From Pisolithus tinctorius (Eukaryota > Basidiomycota > Agaricomycetes > Boletales > Pisolithaceae), in contig JANFAH010000005.1 in the NCBI GenBank assembly GCA_024663395.1, positions 2,728,001 to 2,792,000 of the forward strand: 64,000 nucleotides of DNA, read 5' to 3'. The notes under the pieces are model-generated. The model was given only the letters and a program-made list of their open reading frames with translations, had not been told where the DNA came from and ran no database searches. Below, in pieces: positions 1 to 9,252 of the stretch (position 1 is its first letter; every line of letters begins with the position of its first letter). A program made the translations under genes and the position numbers.

Positions 1-1771
1 TGGGCTTTCTTTCCGTGGGGAATGACTGCTCCCTTGTTACCTTTATCTGCTTGGTAGGTAGCCCAAGCTTGAGCAACATATGCTTGGAAGTCAGGGTCAG
101 CTAAGTCTGCAACAGGTTCATCAGCATCTTGGATGGTGTTTAAGAAGGCAGAAGGCTGGATCTCCAACTGCACATCAACTTCAGGATGAGCAATGCAGAA
201 GAGGTTAGTGGTGCCTTGCATGGAGCAGCAGGAGTCACAGCACGCACACTGGCCTGGTCTCTGTCAGCCATGACATGGTCAACAGCCTCTCTCAGTGAGT
301 TACATTCAGGGAAATGTGGGATTCGGCTCCCATCCGCCAGATAGAGGCAGTTGTCTGTACCTTTCATGATCTTACTGGCACGGATATAAACTTCAACGAG
401 CACACACATCCTTGTCCAGTGGTTGGGGTCTGCACAGAAACTGCAGCCAGGTCTGCATTGCTGCAGTGGAGGCTGCGTCTGGAAGTTGTATTCCTGTTTA
501 ACGACAGTACCGGCAGGCAGCACCTGCGGCATGTAAGCTGACGAGGGAGGTGCAGCTGGCGAGACTGCAGTACCCATCATCGGTACCGCACTACGAAGAG
601 CGGATCCTGTCAGAAGGAACTTGGTGGCTTTGAAGACTTCTGCAAGCAGGTATGGATTGTCAGGGTGGAGGTTGGTGCGGACTATGGAAAGTCGATGATG
701 AATTTGGTCTGCAATGGCCCTCAGGAAGCCATTCAGGAACATGGAATCCTGTTCTGTCTCTGCAAGCTTTTTAGTTTTAATGAGCAGGGCAGAAATCTTA
801 GTGAATTTCCACTGGTATTCTCCAAGGTCATCCTGGTTCTGCATAGGCTTGGACTGATATTCTTTGACAAGGTACTGCAAGTCTGCACGGCAGTAGTGGT
901 CATCACCGTCACAGCTGGGGTACAAACCCTTAACAGCGACTATGAAAGCATCCCAGTCATCAGCTGCAGGAGCAGCTTCTGGAAGTGTTTGCCAGACCTC
1001 GGCTTCTTCAAGGTCAGCATAGCAGATTGCAGCTCTGATCTTGCCATGGTCATCAAGAGCAGCAAGAGTACTGAGGAAGTCAATGTCTTCGAGGTAGTGT
1101 GGAAGCTGTGTGGGAGAATCTCTGCTAAATTTAGGTGAGTTTTGTGTACCGTGGAGCGGCATCTGGAACTGAGGATTAGCCATTGGTGGGTTAACCTGTG
1201 GTGGCAGTGCCAGATTGGTAACGGGTGGAACAGGTATTGGTTGTGGGTGCGAAGCGGTTGGTATAGTGCACAAGTGAGCTGGTGGAAGTGTTGGCAGGTG
1301 ACTAATTGGCTGATGGGTGGTCTGCGACTGAGTGAGTGGTCACAGCAGTGTGGTGGATGGAACTGAGAGTCTGGGTATAGATTCGGAGGCATCAAAGAGA
1401 CGGGAAAAAGAGGGCATTGGTGATGATGAATCAGATGATGTGATGGGTGTTAAAGGTGATGGCAGGGTTTCAGGCCTTCGGGGAGTCGAGTGGATAAAGC
1501 CACTGGGAAAATCAGGGGCAGTGAGATCTAGGTGATCCAACATGACAAATATCTGATCTGCTGAAGTATCAGGAGGAGTGATTGCGGGTAGTACCCATGG
1601 AATGTTAGTGGGTAATTGCGTGTGATCCGGTGTTATGGGTGAAACAGGGCAGAAAATGTTGGAGTCTTCTGACAGGTTGAGATTGCAAAAGTGCAGGCAT
1701 AAATTTTCTAGTTCAGTGCATTTGGCAGTGCGCCTGAGTGACCTTCTGGAAGTGACAGAAGAATCCCTCAC
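1..1771 (-). pseudogene. LTR-retrotransposon Gag-like polyprotein, decayed, runs off the left edge
   Basis: Read on the minus strand this is one frame from about 1771 down to about 190, with an internal TGA at 1340-1342. A one-base frameshift near 185-200 follows, after which the frame continues to base 1 (it ends in the window with a stretch containing AWATYQADKGNKG). The N-terminal third is rich in Pro, Ser and Thr. The middle resembles a Gag capsid domain (FKATKFLL, the LYPSCDGDD area). Further on is a Cys/His cluster, CRPGCSFCADPNHWTRMC, which looks like a zinc knuckle. An LTR and a primer-binding-type site lie directly upstream at 1764-1785, so this is the 5' part of an element transcribed leftward. 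The internal TGA and the frameshift make it non-functional. Pol is not in the window. Gag identity is inferred from architecture and position, not from a search. Confidence 0.7.
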
Positions 1772-1783
1772 AGTGGGCTCCAG
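1764..1783 (-). promoter_or_regulatory. Putative tRNA primer-binding site of the LTR element
   Basis: On the minus strand the LTR ends in CCTACA at 1785. Two bases later comes TGGAGCCCACTGTGAGGG, which begins with the TGG that pairs with the CCA end of a tRNA. Position (2 nt from the LTR end) and first bases fit a primer-binding site. The primer tRNA was not identified. Confidence 0.5.
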
Positions 1784-1784
1784 T

Positions 1785-2660
1785 TGTAGGAAAAGTCCAA
1801 GTAGCTGTATAATATGAGCTAGATGGCTTAGACAACAACAATAACAAATGAAGGGAATGAATTGCTCATCCCAAGGGATTCTGGACTGTCGAGACTAGAA
1901 GGTGAGACCCACGCTTTGTAGTGGTAGTGGTTCGTGATGTGTGCAGCGTGGTCTGTGGAATAGTACTGGCGATGCAAGCAGTGCGAGCGGTATATGTAGT
2001 TTGTGCGTGGCAGAGTGTGAGATGTGCAGTGTAGACAAAGTGTAAAGGAAACTCATGGTGACCTTCTGAGTGCCGAAAGGTATCATTCTGTACCTAAGTA
2101 CAGGGCTTTATAGTCTAGGCAAACCTGGAACCTAAGTAAAACAGAGTATGAGTAAGGAAAAGCCATGCGACAGCGCGTACACATAAGACAGGACAAGCCG
2201 GAACAGAGACCGAGGGTATACTACTAACAAAAGGGAACAGAGATGGTGGTAAAACGAAGGGTCCGAGGGAAAAGAAGCAACCAGAGCACAGTGGCTGTGG
2301 GTATAGCATTGCATGAGAGAGAGTGAGGGTGTGGGAAGGTAGCGTGTGAACAACGGTGAATGTGAGAGGGGAGTGGACATAACAGTAGTCATGGAACAGT
2401 TAATAATAGGAGCTCACACATCCAGGGAATGCAGATTCCTCACAGCAGAGTGAGGGTGTTTGGTTTAGCTCGTGCACTACCCCCTTGCACAATCTCAGCC
2501 CTCATATTTCAGAGGGAGAGTACAGACAGAGAGAGTTGGAGGTAACTCTGACAGACAGAAGACAGAGACAGAAGGAGTAGGAACTCAGTTGATATTCGTA
2601 CTGAGGAATGGCAGAGTATGATACATGCTTTTATACTACTACAGAGGTACAGTAATTGGA
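1785..2660 (-). repeat. LTR (5' LTR of the leftward element; outer end approximate)
   Basis: The inner end is fixed at 1785 because the reverse complement of 1785-2400 aligns with the plus-strand stretch that stops at 5236, and both stop at the same CCTACA. The two copies share a promoter-like segment in which CTAAGTACAG precedes a TTTATA (TATA-type) motif (about 2093-2113 here, 4902-4927 in the other). The outer end is not certain: similarity to another LTR near 28.5 kb (a GCTCRTGCACTA motif) reaches to about 2600. 2661-3239 contains no ORF I can support and may be more LTR or flanking repeat. Confidence 0.6.
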
Positions 2661-3239
2661 ATTGGAACTGACATATGGAGACCCAGAAATTTTCAAGTAA
2701 AACTTCCTAGATGATGAATGAAGGGTAGACAGAGGACATATGAACAGGTAACATAGAACATCCAGAAAAGGAAACAGTCCAGGCACTGGACCATATGGTG
2801 CACACACTGCAGAGTACCTGACTGCATGCTGTCAGGGAGAAGTCCAAAGGTAGTCACATGACCCCTCAGAGAATGGTCTGCCTGGTCTGGTAGGAGAACC
2901 ACACAAGTCCAACAGCAGTCAGAGTGGAGATGGTTCATGACTGACAGAGTTGGGTGGAGTTGGTGTGGAGTGAGCAGAAGACCAGCAGAAAAGGTTGCAG
3001 AGTGAGTAAGGACTTATGATGAATGCACAGTTATGACAAGGGTTGGGGGTGCTCCTGACAAAGAAGGAGCAGGAATGCGATAGGAAGCAATAGGGTAGAC
3101 TGCTGTCAGCCTACAGAAGGATGGATGGTGACTTAATTCAATGCTCTGAGCTGCACTGAGCTCAGGGAGGACTTGGAGCAAAGTAGATCAATGATAGATG
3201 ATAATAAGCAAAGTAGACAATAGCTAGACCCTTAATAAA

Positions 3240-3802
3240 GTCTCAACTATTGAAGCTGATGAATGATTTACTGAGTGATGATAAAATGCGAGCAAGAGGG
3301 ACTCTCTGATGTCTTCTTCCCTTCTTTTTGCTACCTAAGTACAGTGATTTATATACAGTACAGGGGCATTGCCTATGGAAAACAAGGTGCAAACACTTGG
3401 TAAGTGATTGGTAACTGATGAGTAAGGAATGTAAGCAGTGGGTAATCATCTTAGAAAGCATTGGTGAGCATTGGTAAGGATAAGTAAGCCAAAAAGTGAA
3501 GAACCAGTAAGCAAAGTCAAAAGATTGGTAAATATTGGCAATAGGTGAGTCAAAGACAGTCAGGATGTCAAAGTATGAGTCAACTAAGGTCAGAAACTGG
3601 GAAAGTGCACTGGAATCACATTAGGGGGAGGCTGTGCATGTCACATCTCAAAGAGATTGCCTCTGGGCCAAAGTGGGGTGACAGAGAGGCAGCGCTGATC
3701 TGATGCTGATATAGTACATCCAAAAGTGGACAGGGTAAGTCAGATGTCAACAGGGGTCAAGCTTTGGGGGTCTGTGGGGTGACAGGAGCATAAGGGATCA
3801 CA
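3240..3802 (-). repeat. Second LTR-like unit, minus orientation, with polypurine tract at 3803-3819
   Basis: Read on the minus strand, a purine run (AAGGGGGGGAAAG) at 3803-3819 is followed by TGTGATCCC at 3802. This is the classic polypurine tract / LTR start junction. Inside, near 3335-3360, the same CTAAGTACAG...TTTATAT promoter-like arrangement recurs as in the LTR at 1785. The inner end near 3240 is a guess. Confidence 0.5.
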
Positions 3803-3819
3803 ACTTTCCCCCCCTTACT

Positions 3820-4520
3820 GTCCTCTCAGTGAAGCAAGTAAAAACTTCATGAATGAGGCTCTGTTGGAGGAGAGGATGAAGGGGGAGCATCCTCTGCTGT
3901 ATCTTGCAATAAGGAAGCAAGATGTGCATCATACTCATCATGGATGCAATCATGGAGGGTGGAGAACAGTAGATTATACTGTAGCTGTCACAATTTTGGA
4001 AGAATGATGGATGAGACTGGTATGAAGATGTTGCAGGGAGCAGGGAGGAAGGATCCATATGCTTCTTGGACTGGAGAGACTGAAATGACCACATAAGACC
4101 TTTCCAAGTGAATGACAGACCTGAGGTGACCAAAGAATGTCCTCCTAGAGGTCATACTGACAAAAAGAACACACTGTCCAAGCTGGATGGGCTGAGAGGG
4201 GCAGACAAGGATGGGATGTACCAGGATGCTTCAGGATGGAAGCTGGTAGGAACTCCTGGTAGATATATGTAGCCATGGTCCCTAGCAAAGGGGACAAGCA
4301 AAATGATTGATGTGGAGGCAGCCATATCAGAAGAATTAGCAAAATGAGTGTCTTTTGGAGGGAGTGCTGTAGAAATGTGTGGAGCATGCAAATCCTTTCC
4401 AATTTTGGAAGGTAGGATTGGGTGGCTGAGCACTACAAGGGAGTATGGGAATGGTGTTGGTATCTGCAGAATTGGTGGAGATATGTCAAAAACTGGAATG
4501 CCATACACAGGCACTTAAGA
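3820..4520 (-). pseudogene. Retrotransposon internal 3' remnant
   Basis: Two overlapping minus-strand frames (3798-4133 and 4152-4514) lie just upstream of the polypurine tract of the preceding LTR, where the end of Pol or a third ORF would be expected. They contain no motif that I can name. They are broken into different frames and are probably decayed coding sequence of the element whose 3' LTR is at 3240-3802. Confidence 0.35.
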
Positions 4521-4539
4521 ATTTTCATTGGTGCTTAAC

Positions 4540-5236
4540 TTGCTCCCTTTCTTTTTCTTTGGCATTGATGACTCATTCTTGTGCAAGGGATGACTGCTGA
4601 CATTTCTGGCTGTCCTTCTTCACATGAGGGCTATGGTCTTCATCTCCATTCATCAGCTGCATCCATGTCCACCTCACCAAACACCTTTGGTGTGTGACAT
4701 CACAAATCAATGCTATACCCACAGCTGCTGTGCTTTGGATGCTTCCCTTCCTTTGGACTCTTTCTTTTAACATGGTCTCTGTTCCCTTTTTGTTAGTAGT
4801 ATACCCTTGGCCTCTGTTCTGGCCTGTCCTGTCTTATGTGTACATGCTGTCACATGGTTTTCCCTTACTTGTACTCTATCTTACCTAGGTTCTGGGTTTG
4901 CCCAGACTATAAAGCCCTGTACTTAGGTACAGAATACTTACCTTTTTGCACTCAAAAGGTCACCACAAGTTTCTTTTCCACTTTGTCTACACCACACATT
5001 TCACATACTGCCATGCACAAACTATGCACACTGCCCGCACTGCTCACATTGCCAGTACTACTCTGCAGACCATGCCATGCATGTCATGAATTGCTACCAC
5101 TACAAAGTGCCAGGTCTCACCTTCTAGTCTCAGCAGTCCAGAATCCCTTGGGATGAGCAATTCATTCCCTTCATTTTTATTGTTGTTGTCTAAGCCATCT
5201 AGCTTGTATTATACAGCTACTTGGACTTTTCCTACA
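4540..5236 (+). repeat. LTR, plus orientation, probably solo
   Basis: This stretch is an inverted, diverged copy of 1785-2400. Matching landmarks are the TGCTATACCCACAG block (4711), the CTTAGGTACAG / TATA-like area (4902-4927), and the shared terminal TTTTCCTACA at 5227-5236. What follows (CCATCCTAG) is not a primer-binding site, so it is probably a solo or orphan LTR. The left end is approximate. Confidence 0.6.
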
Positions 5237-5502
5237 CCATCCTAGTTAAGGTAAGCATGTGCAGTTCAATGCCACTCTTATTCAAAAATTGATTTCAGCC
5301 CATAGGTTATCCGTGTCCTGATGTTTGGAAAATTGATCCTCACAGAAAACAAATGTGGACAGCCCCCAGCCAGGGGTCAGAAGATGGGTGTGCTGAGCAT
5401 TACTGAGGGCCTGATTGCTGGTGCCTGCATCTTGGTGAGGGTGTCCATGGTCACTGTGCTAGTACATGCTGATGTCAATATCATACCAAGGTTCGATTCC
5501 TA

Positions 5503-6357
5503 TTGTTGCATGATCCTGAATTAAGTGCTACCAGTGCAGAAATGCAGGTCAACTATCAATCAGAATACAACTGCTACCTCAAGAAGCTTTTCAGAGCATC
5601 TCCTTGGGCTGTCAGTGTGATGAATTTCTTCAACCAGGAAGTCTTTGGGAAAGGGTCTCAATTGGCAAATGTCAAATCTGAGGTATTTGCTAATATGGAG
5701 CAGCTGCATACTTGGGAAGATGAATTTTTAGACAAACTCAACAACATTGACCCTGCTGAGAGTCACACCCCACCTGTTTCCACACTGCATGACCCCAATG
5801 CCCCTGGCAGCCATGATTCAGATCTATGTGACTCTGATCTGTCATTGGTCTCTCATGCTCCATCTCCTGTTGCCAGCTCAGTCACTCATTTCAATCCCCC
5901 TCACTCTTGTCCAGCTAGTGTCACTGCTGCAGAAGCTGATCTTGGTGCTCAAACTATTTCTGGTGCTTCTCATTGATCATCCCCTTCTATCTCAATTGGA
6001 CAGCCAATTTTGAACAGTGGTACCAAGGTGTCAGTGGTGACCATTGCTGTTGGTCAGATGAATGTGTCTGGCCCAGCTGAGGCTGAAACATCTTGATCCT
6101 GATGAGTAATTCCAGTTGTGAGTCACCAGCACAGCTCAGCTGCTCAAAAGGCAATTCCAGCCATTCCTGAGGTGGTTCCCAAGGGTCTTACAACTGATAT
6201 TCATGCTACTGAACCAGGTCTGGAACCTACCTGCCATAGTCACCATGCTACTGCTACAAGGTCCTTGAAACCAAAGAAGACAAAGGTTTGGATTAATAGC
6301 AGTACCAGGTGTCACTTATGTGCTGGGTTTCTATATGTTCTATGGTCTTTGATTTAG
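5503..6357 (+). pseudogene. Unrecognised coding remnant (Ser/Pro/His-rich)
   Basis: The 157-codon frame at 5503-5976 reads as protein-like in its first half (a segment with FRASPWAVSVMNFFNQEVFG and a Trp/Glu-rich stretch). It becomes Ser/Pro/His-rich and ends at a TGA. A second frame at 6118-6357 keeps the same composition, so the two may be exons or a frame broken by a stop. No known domain was recognised. The surrounding DNA is repeat-rich and CpG-poor. I cannot tell a degraded lineage-specific gene from part of a transposon. 6360-7495 beyond it holds no gene I can support. Confidence 0.3.
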
Positions 6358-7495
6358 CTTGCATCCCATTATATTAGATGCAATTCATGTTTCAAGGTTA
6401 CATAGATCTACTTGTAATACATTCATTTGCTGCAATTATATATTGTTGCCATCATCCTCTGGAATTACCTGATGTGATTTCTTCTAAGTCATTCAAACTC
6501 TGCAGGCTATATTGTAAGCAACTCACCCCTCTTCTCATGCCTTGTTGTCTCCTGCATTGTTGTCCTGGTTCATTGCATTGTTGTACAGTGTTGTCACTGT
6601 TATCCACCTCATTGTGCTCATTTGTCATTGTCCATTGCCTGGGGAGTGGGTTCAAGTGTCAAGGTACATTTCCCCCATGACACTATTATTACTTCTGATG
6701 TTAACTTTTTTTAAGGTTCCAGATGACTCATGATGGTGTTGTCTGTCAATGCCAGCTCCATTGTCCTATTGCTTGACACTATGAATGCCTCTCATGCAAC
6801 ACTTATTCTATCTTCCTCATCCCATTGCCCCATATTGCTGCTCCCATTGGTTCACTAATCTCATAAGTATTTTAATTACACTGTAAGCTATGATCTGATG
6901 GTTGTCCACAGTGTATGCATTTGCTTTTGTCCTTGTGTCATTGTCACAATGGCCCCCATACTTATGTTGAGCTGCTGTCCTTTCCTCCCCTTACTGCTCT
7001 TAGTCACTCATCATCTGCTTTGCATATCCACTCACACCACTGGCATTATAGGTAGAACTCTCCAATTATTACTACCACTTGTCTATACATCAGGAAGTAG
7101 TGATTTCTGAATGGAATTTTAACTGTTGTCATGAGTGTACCAAGGCAAAATGAAATAACAATGGATCATCAAAATATTAATAAACAATAATGGTTAGTAT
7201 ACATTGTGATGAGTTCCACTGGTATTGCTATGGGTTCTTCGCCATTGTCATGCCATTATAAGTAGTTATTAGGCTGCAGCAATATAATACCATGATTAGG
7301 TAAAATAATGAGTTATCAAAGTCATAATCATGAGATGACACATGATTTCAACCACATGTTCATGGAAAGTGGGTGGCATTACAAGTCATTAAAAGGCAGC
7401 ATGGGAAATCTGCTCCTATTAGGGTATGCTAATGACTTGTCATGGATCTAGGAAATTTGCAACATATGTTGTGATGCTATACATGAGATTACTGA

Positions 7496-8150
7496 CAGAC
7501 CCATCTTTATGTTTTGTCAGAGGTACATCATACTGTGGACAGGCCTGTCCATATGTTGCAACAATATAAATAATACTGCTGAAGGGCCTGTCCTTATGTT
7601 GTGACTCTATTAAATGATATTAGTGCTGGGCCTGTCTTTATGTTTCAACAGCAGTACATCTTACTATGGACAGGCCCATCCATATGTTGTGACATTATGA
7701 AACAACATTACTGACAGGCCCATCTCTATGTTGCAACAGGGGTACAGCTTATTTTGAATGGGCCTGTCTATATGTTGTGACACCATAAATGATATTACTC
7801 CCAGGCCCATCCATATGTTGCCAACTTGTATTCTAATCATAGACAGGCCTGCCTTGATGTTGTGACAGAGGCGTAACCTACTAGGATGGGCCCATCCATA
7901 TCTTACAGTAGCTCAGTATACTTAATTGGTCACAGGCCTGTCTAAATGTCTCAACATCCTTACCCACCACAGGCCCTCCCTTATGTTGTGGTGATGCCTT
8001 ACAGGCCCATACATATGTTGCTTTCACTTTAGTCCCTCAGGCCTGTCCATGTGTACCAGCTAATCTATTTAGGTGGGCCTGTCTCAGGGTCTATATAAGT
8101 GTTGGTGTTTTGGTGCACAGGCTGCCCATGTGTTGTGACTAAGTGTGACT
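7496..8150. repeat. Degenerate tandem repeat, about 17 units of 32-47 bp
   Basis: The motif ACAGGCCTGTCCATATGTTG recurs with changes at about 7496, 7538, 7583, 7627, 7670, 7714, 7760, 7803, 7843, 7886, 7932, 7968, 8001, 8039, 8074 and 8117. Most units carry either the palindromic form ACAGGCCTGT or the form GGCCCATCC, followed by (T)ATGTTG and a variable AT-rich spacer. Units are too diverged for simple recent slippage. No reading frame or splice-site pattern runs through it. Confidence 0.85.
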
Positions 8151-9252
8151 ACACTATGTGTACCCATTTGTTGGTACCCCTGCATTCACTTCAATAAATC
8201 ATCACCTAGGCATTCAGTCAAGTTGTCAAGATGATCTCAAGTCACTCACCTATACTCTGATTTATCTGCTGTGAGGATTGCTCCCTTGGCTCAGCAGCAT
8301 CAATACTACTCTCTCCAACAACACCATACTGAAGCTGAAAAAACATATCTCAGTTGATGGATTCTGCAAAGGTCTCCCTCACAACTTTTTCCACTTTCCT
8401 CAAGTATACCCATTCTCTCACCTATATGGCAAAATCTGACTTTAAATATGTTTGTTCCTTGTTATGCAACTGTGCACCCAATTCATCAGCTGAGAATTTT
8501 GGTGTGCTTGATCTCAGTAGGCTCACTGTCAAGCAACCTTCTCTACCACTTTCAAATGCATGTGAGAATGCCCATGACTATGTTGTATGCCTGGGGACCA
8601 GCTGTGATGGCAGCAATTCCAAAGGATGAAGGTGAGTGAACCAGATGATTTCTTCTGGCCACGTCTCGTGGATGCGAGTGTTCCCAGGGAAGGTGCATGG
8701 GATTGTGACCAGCAGCAGCTTTTTACTCCCTGTCACAGTAACAGGTGACCTAAAGTTTTCTGAGCAGTGTGATAAATACTTACATTGTTGTATGAATACT
8801 AGCCTACTCCCCACAGCACATGTATCTGCTTCTGATGCTCATATACACATTTTCTCAAGACAATGACACCTTCCTCTCACGATGTGGTAAGTAAAGATGT
8901 TTTTGTTATTCCAAGTACATGTTCCCATTACAGCTGTGTCAAGTCATATCAAGTGGTGTATTACAGGTAATCATGATATCATTGACACAAGAACTACAAA
9001 GTTAGAGGGACATTGACATTTTGTATCCAAATGACAGGGAGTACTACTACTAATAGCCTGTGTATGGACAGCTTGTGTGGCAGCTATGACAGCCTGTGCT
9101 TATGTACATGGATCTCTGGCTACTGAAAAACCCACCAGTATGGGAGTGCTTCAAAGGTTGAGTACTAAGTGTTCAAATGACCATAGGAAATAGCACAAGG
9201 AATTTGTCACATTGTTAAATGACTATTTTATGAGCTGAAAGAATTTTTTGAA
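8151..9252. other. No supported gene; possible coding fragments at 8354-8866
   Basis: Short frames on both strands (8354-8629 plus, 8578-8814 minus) look weakly protein-like and have GTGAGT-type motifs nearby, but no consistent model or known domain emerged. The stretch is the 3' flank of the GTPase gene on the minus strand. 8880-9250 shows nothing recognisable. Confidence 0.4.

Noticed and set aside
5430..5510. GGTTCGATTCC resembling a tRNA B box
   Set aside because: No A box, cloverleaf or anticodon arm can be built around it.
7496..8150. A second one-codon-exon array
   Set aside because: Checked on both strands: units do not begin GT and end AG at a fixed spacing, so the 82-bp array pattern does not apply.
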